NCBI GenBank assembly: GCA_963989245.1
Contig: OZ022341.1
Location: forward strand, 64,032,729 to 64,096,728
Direction of reading: 5' to 3'
Source: Nansenia antarctica
Lineage: Eukaryota; Chordata; Actinopteri; Argentiniformes; Microstomatidae
Length of the DNA: 64,000 bases
Under the pieces are notes generated by a model. That model made no database searches and was not told the DNA's origin. It was given only the letters and a program-made list of their open reading frames with translations. Position 1 is the stretch's first letter. Each line of letters begins with the position of its first letter. Of the stretch, positions 1-9,691 are shown in pieces. A program made the translations under genes and the position numbers.

Positions 1-1725
1 CATGACCATGCCGGCCATCAAGGTCAGTTCAGGAGTCTTGGCTTGGCCAGACAGAGGTTCTTCTGGCTCAACCTCGACAGAGACGTAAGAGACTACGTCC
101 GTAACTGCCAGCGGTGTATTGTCAGTAAGACTGTTGAACCTGCTGCGAGGGCGCCTTTGCAGAGTATCACATCAACCAGGCCACTTCAGCTGGTTTGCAT
201 TGATTTCTGGTCAGCGGAGGACTCAAGGAACAAGTCAGTTGATGTGTTAGTTGTTACTGACCATTTTACAAGAATGGCCCAGGCATTCCCCTGCAAAGAT
301 CAGTCAGCCAAACAGGTGGCGAGAGTTCTATGGGACAAGTTCTTCTGCGTCTTTGGGTTCCCAGAACGTATCCACAGCGACCAGGGAGCTAGCTTCGAGA
401 GTCAACTAGTGAGTGAGCTGCTCAGAGTCTCCGGTGTCAGAAAGTCGCACACAACCCCGTATCACCCGATGGGTAACGGTAGTGTGGAACGTTTCAATAG
501 AACTCTCGGTAACATGATCCGAGCGCTTGAACCAGAGGCAAAAATCAACTGGCCGAGGCGTTTGCAAACTCTGACGTTCATGTACAATAGCACAGCGCAT
601 GAGTCAACTGGCTATGCACCTTTCTATCTGATGTTTGGGCGTTCTCCTCGTCTCCCTGTCGATATACTCTTCCGGACAGTCCTGAATGATCCAGCTGTGG
701 TCAGCTACGACAAGTATGTGATGTCTCTCACGAAGGATCTGAGAGAAGCTATGGTCATAGCCCAGGAACATGTCATAAAAGAACAGCACCGTCACACAGA
801 GCTCTACAACAGACGAGTAAAAGGGCCCACCATTGACGTCGGAGACCGTGTGCTGTTGGCGAACAAGAGAGAGAGAGGAAAGAGAAAGGTGGCTGATCGT
901 TGGGAGTCTACTGTATACACTGTGGTGGATAGGAACTCTGAGACTCACACATATAGGATACAAGACACTGTCACTGGACGAGAGAAGGTAGTCCACCGTA
1001 ATCTATTGTTGTTGGTGAACTTTCTGCCGGTGTATGATACGAGTGTGATCTCTGACCCAGTTTCATCCCTGTCTGCTGTTCATACATCAAATGAGCCAAG
1101 TGACATGTCCGTATCGGAAGTGGAACAGGATTCCTTGCCTGGGGAAGTGAGTAGAGGAACCGCGTTCGAGTCGGAGAGAGTGGATTCCTGTCCTGGGAGT
1201 GAGGGAGGGGAGGTTGAAGACATGGAGTATGGGGGAAGAGCTGTTCGGGAGAGGGATGTTCCCTTGACTGTTCCAGAGCCCAAGGATCCCAAGGGAAGAA
1301 CCCTGGAGTGGGTCACCCAGTTACCATTCCCTGACCACTCACGGACAGAGGCTACTAACACTGTAGTGTCTTCAGTCTCGTTTGCCCCTCAGAGGGTTCC
1401 CGAGCAGATGGCTGAGGAGCAAATGGTAGATCAGTCCATTAACTCTGATTCTAGATTTGTGGTTAGCGCTGATGATTGTACTGATGTTTCTGGTAACACA
1501 AATCAGACAGATGATGCTAGTGACACACAGCGTACTGACACTTTAGCTTCTGTCACACAGTGTGAACATCCTAGTACAGTCACACAGGTCAAGTCCAAGT
1601 TTGGTCGCCTTATCAAACCAGTTGACAGATTGATTTATACTATGTCAGGACAAGACATTATTCAAGACACTAAGTCAAACATTCGAGCTGTTTGCAGGTC
1701 AGTGTTCCAGGCTTCCCACAGTTAG
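1..1725 (+). CDS. pol: Ty3/gypsy Pol, C-terminal integrase part (copy A, cut by window edge)
   Basis: This is the 3' third of a Ty3/gypsy polyprotein. The frame is open from base 1 to a TAG at 1723-1725. It starts inside the integrase zinc-binding HHCC module (HDHAGH, then CQRC) and continues through the catalytic core, with Asp in CIDFW, Asp in HSDQG and Glu in GSVERFNR. A basic C-terminal domain and a long acidic, Ser/Thr-rich tail follow. The translation is identical to the last 560 plus upstream residues of the complete copy at 4489-9351. The integrase inserts element cDNA into the host chromosome. The 5' part (gag, PR, RT) must lie to the left of the window if this copy is complete. Confidence 0.93.
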   Translation, partial: HDHAGHQGQFRSLGLARQRFFWLNLDRDVRDYVRNCQRCIVSKTVEPAARAPLQSITSTRPLQLVCIDFWSAEDSRNKSVDVLVVTDHFTRMAQAFPCKDQSAKQVARVLWDKFFCVFGFPERIHSDQGASFESQLVSELLRVSGVRKSHTTPYHPMGNGSVERFNRTLGNMIRALEPEAKINWPRRLQTLTFMYNSTAHESTGYAPFYLMFGRSPRLPVDILFRTVLNDPAVVSYDKYVMSLTKDLREAMVIAQEHVIKEQHRHTELYNRRVKGPTIDVGDRVLLANKRERGKRKVADRWESTVYTVVDRNSETHTYRIQDTVTGREKVVHRNLLLLVNFLPVYDTSVISDPVSSLSAVHTSNEPSDMSVSEVEQDSLPGEVSRGTAFESERVDSCPGSEGGEVEDMEYGGRAVRERDVPLTVPEPKDPKGRTLEWVTQLPFPDHSRTEATNTVVSSVSFAPQRVPEQMAEEQMVDQSINSDSRFVVSADDCTDVSGNTNQTDDASDTQRTDTLASVTQCEHPSTVTQVKSKFGRLIKPVDRLIYTMSGQDIIQDTKSNIRAVCRSVFQASHS

Positions 1726-2065
1726 ATAAGCCGAAGCTCAGTTCAGTGCATGTATACACTGTGCACACTGACATCCTATGACATATAGGTTTGTTCGTTA
1801 TTCTGATTGTTTCATAAGAGGTTGTGGCCTCTTGAAGGCTAGTAATACACAGTGAAAATAGGGTCTTGTGGGGTGTAGAACGCATCCTACCGCCAGTAGT
1901 TGGTTGGAGAGGTAGTTTACCTCTCTTTCCACTTCATCCTTATAGGATACTTTTCAAGTTGGCTGTCCTGTCCTTTGGCGGCCCTATGTAATAGTGTAAA
2001 AAGTAAAAAGTAGTATTTAAATGTATAGTTGCTGCTCAAGGTTGGCGAAATTCAGGGGAGGTGGG
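1726..2065 (+). other. Ty3/gypsy 3' untranslated region and polypurine tract (copy A)
   Basis: This non-coding stretch lies between the pol stop codon and the LTR. It ends in a purine-rich run at 2054-2065 (AGGGGAGGTGGG) directly against the LTR start TGTAAC, the expected place for the plus-strand primer. The same tract sits at 9680-9691 in copy B. No other gene is visible here. Confidence 0.75.
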
Positions 2066-2717
2066 TGTAACAGAGTTGGGAATGTATGTTTAGTTGTGAT
2101 GAATGTAGATGAGTTTCGCCGTGCTTTGAGCAGCCCTGGTTGTTGTTGGAGCCCCCCTTTGGAGTTTGGGTGTACTGCAGGTCTGCACGTTCGTTTGTCC
2201 TTCTCTTGTTGCCGTACTTGCGGTGGTGCGTCAGAAAATGGCCGCCAGCTTAATGGGTATGTGCGCATGTAAAACGCTCCTCGTGTTTTGTTGTTTGTAT
2301 GGAGAATCTTGTAATGTAGGGTGAAAATGTTGGTGTAGTACTGTGCTGTTTGTTTTTACATGTATTGTGATGTATTGTGATGATGTGAAACAGAACATTT
2401 ATTGTATGTTGTTTTGAACGTGCAGATTCACAAGCAGACCAGAGAAGAATTGTGTTCTATATGTCTTCTCTGCAGGTATGTCGCTCCACATGTTGTTTGT
2501 AATTGTTATTTGTAATGTTTGAGGGAAGTTTGTGTTCTTTCTGTGAACAAACTGTCCTGATGTGAAATGTACATAGGCGGTGGTGCGTCAGAGAACATGG
2601 CCGCCACCTCAATGGATTCACAAGCAGACCAGAGAAGAATTGTGTTCTATATGTCTTCTCTGCAGGTCAAATAAACGAATTAAATGAAAGAAGTTTGGCT
2701 GTTTGACCATCGTTACA
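2066..2717 (+). repeat. Ty3/gypsy LTR (shared between copies A and B)
   Basis: The LTR is 652 bp, begins TGTAAC and ends GTTACA, a 6-bp inverted terminal match. It is preceded by a polypurine tract and followed one base later by a primer-binding site. A poly(A) signal AATAAA is at about 2671. It contains an internal duplication: a ~38-bp segment with GGTGGTGCGTCAGA and ATGGCCGCC (about 2220-2258 and 2578-2615), and a ~54-bp segment starting ATTCACAAGCAGACC (about 2426 and 2614). Identical by eye to the LTR at 9692-10343. Confidence 0.92.
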
Positions 2718-2718
2718 C

Positions 2719-2730
2719 TGGTGCCGTGAC
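2719..2730 (+). promoter_or_regulatory. Primer-binding site, tRNA-His type
   Basis: TGGTGCCGTGAC begins one base after the LTR. It is complementary to the 3' end of vertebrate tRNA-His including CCA. It primes minus-strand DNA synthesis. The match stops after about 12 nucleotides. Confidence 0.8.
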
Positions 2731-2989
2731 ACGTCGATCTCAAGATCAGCTGAACGCCGATCTCCGTGGATGCTGCGTGGATGCCAGGTCTTAGTGTGAT
2801 AGATCAAGTGTGGTCAGAGTATTATAGTAAATGGTCATTCAGTCTGAGGTCTGTGATTATATCAGTTTAAAAAGTGCTTTGATTGTTTTGGTTTTTATGT
2901 CCTGCTGTAACTTTATATTTTTTTTAAACATTATTATTATTATTATTTTTTTCATTCAGTAATATTACACAACGCAAGTCTGTACCACT

Positions 2990-4534
2990 ATGGCTCAGAG
3001 GCCAGGTTTTAATGATGAGATTTTTGCCAGTCCAGTGTTGCCTATGGGGAGGGGTGCATGGGGGGCATGTCAGAGCAGAGCAGACAGTGCTGTCATAGAC
3101 ATTGACAGTGACATCGACATTGACAGTGCTGTCAATAGTAGGGAGGTGGGGTGTTCCCAGTTGTTTACTGACAGTGGTAGAGGCACAGGGTCAGGTCAGG
3201 ACCCAGGTTGTGCTGCTGTCGGACAGTTTACAGGGGAGGCTCCTCCCACATCCACACCCAGTGTTAATGACACTGAAGCTCTTCATCACCTTTCAGACAT
3301 GATGGGTCAGCTAGGTGCTCAGATTGGCGAGTCCATTGTAACCAAGTTAATTTCAGCTGGTGTAGTTCACTCAAGTAGTATGAGCAGTGCACACCTCAAC
3401 TGCACATCGCCTCCAGATCCTGTAACTGATCCTAATGTTGTTAGACAGGAGGTTCCGTGCGTTACTGTGAATGTAACATCAGACAGGGAACCACCAATGT
3501 TCCGAGGTGATAGTTCTGATAAGTGTTCAGTCCAGGACTGGATTGACATGTCTAAAGCTTATCTGAGAAAGCAGAAATGTCCAATGCATGAACAGGCTGA
3601 GGAGATACTGGCAAGGCTGATGGGTAAGGCAAAGGATGTTGTGAGGGTTGGTTTGCGAAGCGATCAGACACTTGATGTGAAGCAGAACCCTGATCTCATC
3701 TATGATATCCTTCTCAAGTACTTCAGTGATGTGTCATCATGCCTCCCGTTGTCAGATTTCTATGCCACTCTACCCAGACCCAATGAGAACCCTGTAGACT
3801 ACTGGTTGAGGATCAACAAAGCAGCTGATGTAGCTGGTGAGGGCCTTCGCAGACAAGGTAGGAGGATGGAGAACGTGGGTGAAGAGGTAGCACGGATGTT
3901 TGTCAGGCATTGCCCGGACTCTGGACTATCCCGTATTCTGGAATGCAAGGCTATTGAGGAGTGGAGCTCACGAGACATACAGTTGAAGATTGATAATTAT
4001 CAGAGAGAGCTGAGAGCCTCTGGCAGGACCGGTAGTTCTGTGCCATTGAAGAGCCATGCCACCGCCCTCCACACTGTGCAGTCTCATCCAGAGCCTTCGA
4101 TTCAGTCTGTGTCTGAGCAGTGTTCCACCCAGTACCCCCCTGCTCCTGCCCATAGTCCAGTGTACCACACACAGTGTCCGCCTTCTACCCTCATTCCTTC
4201 CCAGGACCATGCTTTAGGCCAGCTTCCGTGCCCCTCCTCCGCGACTGCTGTGGCCCAGAACACTCAGCAATCTGAAGACAGGATTCTTGCTCGCATTATG
4301 GAGAGTCTGGAGCAGATGATGGGGAAAGTGCAGCAGCGTGACAGTGCTCCTCGTGGCGGAAGATACCAGGGTGGCGCCCGTGAGAAGGCCTGCCGAGTCT
4401 GTGATGACAGTAGACACACTACCATCTCACACTGCATGTCAGAGAGGCTGTGCTTTGTCTGTTTAGCCCCAGGTCACACAAAAGTTGAGTGTCCCACCAG
4501 GTCGTCCCGAGCACCTCAGCCTCAGGGAAACTAG
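2990..4534 (+). CDS. gag: Ty3/gypsy Gag (copy B)
   Basis: This is the structural Gag protein of the complete copy, 514 residues, beginning at an ATG about 270 bp after the LTR. The N-terminus is acidic and repetitive (alternating Asp/Ile/Ser residues near 35-50). The middle region (about 160-345) has the capsid-like helical character of gypsy Gag. The C-terminus carries two Cys/His knuckles, CRVC-x4-H-x5-C and CFVC-x4-H-x4-C (about residues 467-502), which bind RNA. The frame closes at TAG 4532-4534, overlapping pol by 46 nt. It assembles the virus-like particle around the element RNA. Confidence 0.9.
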   Translation: MAQRPGFNDEIFASPVLPMGRGAWGACQSRADSAVIDIDSDIDIDSAVNSREVGCSQLFTDSGRGTGSGQDPGCAAVGQFTGEAPPTSTPSVNDTEALHHLSDMMGQLGAQIGESIVTKLISAGVVHSSSMSSAHLNCTSPPDPVTDPNVVRQEVPCVTVNVTSDREPPMFRGDSSDKCSVQDWIDMSKAYLRKQKCPMHEQAEEILARLMGKAKDVVRVGLRSDQTLDVKQNPDLIYDILLKYFSDVSSCLPLSDFYATLPRPNENPVDYWLRINKAADVAGEGLRRQGRRMENVGEEVARMFVRHCPDSGLSRILECKAIEEWSSRDIQLKIDNYQRELRASGRTGSSVPLKSHATALHTVQSHPEPSIQSVSEQCSTQYPPAPAHSPVYHTQCPPSTLIPSQDHALGQLPCPSSATAVAQNTQQSEDRILARIMESLEQMMGKVQQRDSAPRGGRYQGGAREKACRVCDDSRHTTISHCMSERLCFVCLAPGHTKVECPTRSSRAPQPQGN

Positions 4535-7500
4535 GTGGCCTGTATTCAGAGGGAGAAAATATAGGTCGCCAAGTAAACTCCCATTGTGAGGACGAATCTA
4601 GTGCTGAGACAGTGTATATAGCTCTCAAAAGCTCAAGTGATAACTCTGAAGATATTGTTTATCAGAATACGCATACAATTAGTGGTAGTGACAGCCTTTT
4701 CTACACACCTGTGACAGTTGGTAATACAGTGACTCTAAATGCTATGCTAGACAGTGGGTCTATGGCTTGTACAATGAGTAAGACGGCAGAGGGAAAGCTT
4801 AGAGAGGTTGGAGTTGCTACAGAGCATAACCAGTTCAGTTCAAATGTGGTGCTTGTTGGCTGTGGTGGTCGCCGTGTCAAGCCTGAGTCAGCTTTCAACG
4901 TGGAAATGGAGGTGTATGGCTGTAGGATTATGGTTCCCACTCTGGTAGTTGAAGGCCAGCATGATGAGTTGATACTAGGCACCAATGTTATTAAATATAT
5001 CCTCCGGCAGTATAAGCAATGTGATGGCTACTGGAAGGCTGTGTCTACGCCCTGTCCTGCTGGCGATCCAGAATCTGAACAGTTTCTCTCGATGCTCGCT
5101 GGTCTGAACCGTTGGCGAGGTGACGTCATACCTGACAAGATAGGCACAGTCAGGTGCAACTCAGCCGTGTGTCTTGAGCCTGGTCGGGAGTACCTGATGT
5201 GGGGCAAGCTACCCAAGTCCACTATTGTGTCTCCTGGTAGCGCTGTGATGACAGAGCCCACATCGTGTCGCTCAGCTCCAAGAGGGGTTCTGGTGGCCAG
5301 AGTTGTTACTCCTTTGTGGGGAGACGGATGGGTTCCATTGAAGCTGATCAACTCGTCCGACAGGCCCGTCTTGGTAAGACGCAATGCTAAATTGGCCGAC
5401 GTCTTCTCCTGCATTGCGCTCGAGGACATGGATGAGACCGGACCTGCTGAGGTCCCACTACTCAGTTGCTGTCAAGTAACCCCGTCCAGTGAAAATGCGG
5501 CCCGCACTGTTGATGAGGAACTGAAGTACATGGGATTGAGTGGGCTCGACATACACTCCTGTGACGTGTCTGAACAGTGTAGAAGCAAGATGGCTGACCT
5601 GGTTGTACGCTACAAGGACATCTTCTCACGCCATCACCTGGATTGTGGAGAGGCAAAGGGCTTCATACATCGCATTCACCTCTCAGATCACAGGCCATTC
5701 CGGCTCCCATTCAGACGAGTGCCCCCCAGTCAGTATCAGAAGTTGCGCCAAGTACTGAGTGAGATGGAGGAGAAAGATATAATCAGGAAGTCAACCAGTG
5801 AATATGCATCTCCGTTGGTTCTTGTATGGAAAAAGAACGGAGATCTCCGTATCTGTACAGACTTTCGCTGGCTGAACAAGAGGACCCTGAAGGATGCTCA
5901 CCCTCTCCCTCACCAGGCCGACTGCTTAGCTGCACTTGGAGGTAACTCCTTGTTTAGTACTATGGATCTAACCTCAGGGTTTTATAACATGCCACTACAC
6001 GAGGATGACAGAAAGTACTCTGCCTTTACAACACCTATGGGCTTGTATGAGTATAATCGCCTCCCGCAGGGCCTCTGTAATAGTCCTGGGAGCTTCATGC
6101 GTATGATGACTAGCATTTTCGGAGACCAGAACTATCTGAGCTTACTGGTTTATCTGGATGATTTATTGGTGTACGCCCCTGATGAGAGGACAGCTCTGGA
6201 ACGCTTGGAGATGGTGTTCAGTAGACTGCGTGGTCATAACCTGAAATTGGCCCCCAAGAAGTGTTTTTTTCTCCGGAAATCCGTCAAATTCCTCGGCCAC
6301 ATAATTAATGACAACGGTGTGTTGACTGATCCCAGCAAAGTTGAGAGCATCGCAAAGATGACAAGTGCTGACCTGATGGAAGCGGACGGTGTAACCCCCT
6401 CACAGAAACGAATCAGATCTTTCTTGGGGATGATCAATTATTACCAGCACTTTGTGCCTAGCTTCTCCGCTATTGCAAAGCCTCTCTTCTCTCTGTTGAC
6501 GGGCCAGAAGAGAAAAGGGAAGGTGAAACAGTCCAAACAAAGGTCACAAAGCAGGAAGTTGAAGGTTACTGACTGGACCCCCGAAACGGAGCAGGCTTTC
6601 CAGAAGCTGAAAACGGCGCTGGTTGAGACGGCTGTCCTGGCTCACCCTGATTTCAGCCGTCCCTTCATGCTGTCAACGGACGCGTCCCTTGATGGCATCG
6701 GTGCTGTCCTGTCGCAGATCCAAGAGGGTGAAGACCGAGCGAGGCCAATCGCATTCGCCAGCAAGTCCCTCTCTCTGTCTCAGAGAAATTACCCAGCCCA
6801 TCGGTTGGAATTCCTAGCCTTGAAGTGGAGTGTCTGTGACAAGTTCAGCCATTGGTTGAAGGGGCATGATTTCACTGTTTGGACGGACAATAATCCATTG
6901 ACTCATATCATGACGAAGCCCAAGCTGGACTGCTGCGAGCAACGATGGGTGGCTAAGTTAGCGAGCTATAACTTCGACATCAAGTACGTGCCAGGCCCAC
7001 AGAATGTTGTCGCTGATGCCTTGAGTCGTGTGCCTTTCGTCAAGCAGAGAGTCAGTCACAGATTACTTGAAGAGCCCTACAAGAATCTCCTCTCCGAAGT
7101 CCAGGATGTGTCGAGTGCTTCTGTACAGGACGCCTTCCGGTCGTCCAATGATAGTGGTGACACTCCACGCCAGGTAGAGAGTTACGCTCAAAGTGTCCCA
7201 TCACCTCAGCATGTCCACGCTCAGTCTATGGAGATGGATGAAGTGTCTGTTGTTCTACAGTCATATGACGATCTGTGGGAGGTCGGAGCAAGAACGCGTG
7301 CTGTAGCAGTCTTGCACCATTTGCCTCAGTTAGTCCCAGGTGGTCAGGACTCACTTCCTGCTTACAGTGAGAAGGAACTCCGGGATGAACAGCTCAGAGA
7401 CAGAACTCTCTCTCGAGTCTTGTACTATGTGGAGAGACATCGGAGACCCTCCAGGAGAGAGAGAGATAAGGAATCAGTCACAGTCATGAGGTACCTGAAG

Positions 7501-9351
7501 CACTGGGAGAAACTTGTTGTGAGCAATGGGATACTCTACAGAGTCTCGAGGGATCAAGTCGTGAAGTCAAAACGCCGCCAGTATGTGGTTCCTGAGTCTA
7601 AGAAAGTTGAAGTTCTGAGAGGTGTTCATGACCATGCCGGCCATCAAGGTCAGTTCAGGAGTCTTGGCTTGGCCAGACAGAGGTTCTTCTGGCTCAACCT
7701 CGACAGAGACGTAAGAGACTACGTCCGTAACTGCCAGCGGTGTATTGTCAGTAAGACTGTTGAACCTGCTGCGAGGGCGCCTTTGCAGAGTATCACATCA
7801 ACCAGGCCACTTCAGCTGGTTTGCATTGATTTCTGGTCAGCGGAGGACTCAAGGAACAAGTCAGTTGATGTGTTAGTTGTTACTGACCATTTTACAAGAA
7901 TGGCCCAGGCATTCCCCTGCAAAGATCAGTCAGCCAAACAGGTGGCGAGAGTTCTATGGGACAAGTTCTTCTGCGTCTTTGGGTTCCCAGAACGTATCCA
8001 CAGCGACCAGGGAGCTAGCTTCGAGAGTCAACTAGTGAGTGAGCTGCTCAGAGTCTCCGGTGTCAGAAAGTCGCACACAACCCCGTATCACCCGATGGGT
8101 AACGGTAGTGTGGAACGTTTCAATAGAACTCTCGGTAACATGATCCGAGCGCTTGAACCAGAGGCAAAAATCAACTGGCCGAGGCGTTTGCAAACTCTGA
8201 CGTTCATGTACAATAGCACAGCGCATGAGTCAACTGGCTATGCACCTTTCTATCTGATGTTTGGGCGTTCTCCTCGTCTCCCTGTCGATATACTCTTCCG
8301 GACAGTCCTGAATGATCCAGCTGTGGTCAGCTACGACAAGTATGTGATGTCTCTCACGAAGGATCTGAGAGAAGCTATGGTCATAGCCCAGGAACATGTC
8401 ATAAAAGAACAGCACCGTCACACAGAGCTCTACAACAGACGAGTAAAAGGGCCCACCATTGACGTCGGAGACCGTGTGCTGTTGGCGAACAAGAGAGAGA
8501 GAGGAAAGAGAAAGGTGGCTGATCGTTGGGAGTCTACTGTATACACTGTGGTGGATAGGAACTCTGAGACTCACACATATAGGATACAAGACACTGTCAC
8601 TGGACGAGAGAAGGTAGTCCACCGTAATCTATTGTTGTTGGTGAACTTTCTGCCGGTGTATGATACGAGTGTGATCTCTGACCCAGTTTCATCCCTGTCT
8701 GCTGTTCATACATCAAATGAGCCAAGTGACATGTCCGTATCGGAAGTGGAACAGGATTCCTTGCCTGGGGAAGTGAGTAGAGGAACCGCGTTCGAGTCGG
8801 AGAGAGTGGATTCCTGTCCTGGGAGTGAGGGAGGGGAGGTTGAAGACATGGAGTATGGGGGAAGAGCTGTTCGGGAGAGGGATGTTCCCTTGACTGTTCC
8901 AGAGCCCAAGGATCCCAAGGGAAGAACCCTGGAGTGGGTCACCCAGTTACCATTCCCTGACCACTCACGGACAGAGGCTACTAACACTGTAGTGTCTTCA
9001 GTCTCGTTTGCCCCTCAGAGGGTTCCCGAGCAGATGGCTGAGGAGCAAATGGTAGATCAGTCCATTAACTCTGATTCTAGATTTGTGGTTAGCGCTGATG
9101 ATTGTACTGATGTTTCTGGTAACACAAATCAGACAGATGATGCTAGTGACACACAGCGTACTGACACTTTAGCTTCTGTCACACAGTGTGAACATCCTAG
9201 TACAGTCACACAGGTCAAGTCCAAGTTTGGTCGCCTTATCAAACCAGTTGACAGATTGATTTATACTATGTCAGGACAAGACATTATTCAAGACACTAAG
9301 TCAAACATTCGAGCTGTTTGCAGGTCAGTGTTCCAGGCTTCCCACAGTTAG
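4489..9351 (+). CDS. pol: Ty3/gypsy Pol polyprotein: PR-RT-RNase H-IN (copy B)
   Basis: The frame is 1620 codons and is probably entered by -1 frameshifting near 4531 rather than at its first codon. In order: aspartic protease with active Asp in MLDSGS (residue 88); reverse transcriptase with YLDD at about 555-558; RNase H with the STDAS motif near 731; integrase zinc module HHCC (about 1045-1085); integrase core with Asp1114, Asp1173 and Glu1209, an exact DD35E spacing. A long Ser/Thr/Glu-rich tail ends at 9351. All catalytic motifs are present and there is no stop, so the copy looks coding-competent. It carries out protein maturation, reverse transcription and integration in the particle and nucleus. 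The last 575 codons duplicate copy A at 1-1725. Confidence 0.94.
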   Translation: MSHQVVPSTSASGKLGGLYSEGENIGRQVNSHCEDESSAETVYIALKSSSDNSEDIVYQNTHTISGSDSLFYTPVTVGNTVTLNAMLDSGSMACTMSKTAEGKLREVGVATEHNQFSSNVVLVGCGGRRVKPESAFNVEMEVYGCRIMVPTLVVEGQHDELILGTNVIKYILRQYKQCDGYWKAVSTPCPAGDPESEQFLSMLAGLNRWRGDVIPDKIGTVRCNSAVCLEPGREYLMWGKLPKSTIVSPGSAVMTEPTSCRSAPRGVLVARVVTPLWGDGWVPLKLINSSDRPVLVRRNAKLADVFSCIALEDMDETGPAEVPLLSCCQVTPSSENAARTVDEELKYMGLSGLDIHSCDVSEQCRSKMADLVVRYKDIFSRHHLDCGEAKGFIHRIHLSDHRPFRLPFRRVPPSQYQKLRQVLSEMEEKDIIRKSTSEYASPLVLVWKKNGDLRICTDFRWLNKRTLKDAHPLPHQADCLAALGGNSLFSTMDLTSGFYNMPLHEDDRKYSAFTTPMGLYEYNRLPQGLCNSPGSFMRMMTSIFGDQNYLSLLVYLDDLLVYAPDERTALERLEMVFSRLRGHNLKLAPKKCFFLRKSVKFLGHIINDNGVLTDPSKVESIAKMTSADLMEADGVTPSQKRIRSFLGMINYYQHFVPSFSAIAKPLFSLLTGQKRKGKVKQSKQRSQSRKLKVTDWTPETEQAFQKLKTALVETAVLAHPDFSRPFMLSTDASLDGIGAVLSQIQEGEDRARPIAFASKSLSLSQRNYPAHRLEFLALKWSVCDKFSHWLKGHDFTVWTDNNPLTHIMTKPKLDCCEQRWVAKLASYNFDIKYVPGPQNVVADALSRVPFVKQRVSHRLLEEPYKNLLSEVQDVSSASVQDAFRSSNDSGDTPRQVESYAQSVPSPQHVHAQSMEMDEVSVVLQSYDDLWEVGARTRAVAVLHHLPQLVPGGQDSLPAYSEKELRDEQLRDRTLSRVLYYVERHRRPSRRERDKESVTVMRYLKHWEKLVVSNGILYRVSRDQVVKSKRRQYVVPESKKVEVLRGVHDHAGHQGQFRSLGLARQRFFWLNLDRDVRDYVRNCQRCIVSKTVEPAARAPLQSITSTRPLQLVCIDFWSAEDSRNKSVDVLVVTDHFTRMAQAFPCKDQSAKQVARVLWDKFFCVFGFPERIHSDQGASFESQLVSELLRVSGVRKSHTTPYHPMGNGSVERFNRTLGNMIRALEPEAKINWPRRLQTLTFMYNSTAHESTGYAPFYLMFGRSPRLPVDILFRTVLNDPAVVSYDKYVMSLTKDLREAMVIAQEHVIKEQHRHTELYNRRVKGPTIDVGDRVLLANKRERGKRKVADRWESTVYTVVDRNSETHTYRIQDTVTGREKVVHRNLLLLVNFLPVYDTSVISDPVSSLSAVHTSNEPSDMSVSEVEQDSLPGEVSRGTAFESERVDSCPGSEGGEVEDMEYGGRAVRERDVPLTVPEPKDPKGRTLEWVTQLPFPDHSRTEATNTVVSSVSFAPQRVPEQMAEEQMVDQSINSDSRFVVSADDCTDVSGNTNQTDDASDTQRTDTLASVTQCEHPSTVTQVKSKFGRLIKPVDRLIYTMSGQDIIQDTKSNIRAVCRSVFQASHS
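4525..4531 (+). promoter_or_regulatory. -1 ribosomal frameshift heptamer GGGAAAC at gag/pol junction
   Basis: The gag frame reads G GGA AAC TAG, a perfect X XXY YYZ slippery heptamer immediately before the gag stop. The pol frame is exactly -1 relative to gag and is open across this site. The same heptamer is used by some betaretroviruses. Gag-Pol is therefore probably made by -1 frameshifting; the downstream stimulatory structure was not worked out. Confidence 0.8.
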
Positions 9352-9691
9352 ATAAGCCGAAGCTCAGTTCAGTGCATGTATACACTGTGCACACTGACAT
9401 CCTATGACATATAGGTTTGTTCGTTATTCTGATTGTTTCATAAGAGGTTGTGGCCTCTTGAAGGCTAGTAATACACAGTGAAAATAGGGTCTTGTGGGGT
9501 GTAGAACGCATCCTACCGCCAGTAGTTGGTTGGAGAGGTAGTTTACCTCTCTTTCCACTTCATCCTTATAGGATACTTTTCAAGTTGGCTGTCCTGTCCT
9601 TTGGCGGCCCTATGTAATAGTGTAAAAAGTAAAAAGTAGTATTTAAATGTATAGTTGCTGCTCAAGGTTGGCGAAATTCAGGGGAGGTGGG

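Noticed and set aside
2017..2272. 83-codon frames on both strands in and near the gypsy LTR (repeated at 9643-9898)
   Set aside because: They straddle the LTR boundary, have no domain and overlap each other on opposite strands.
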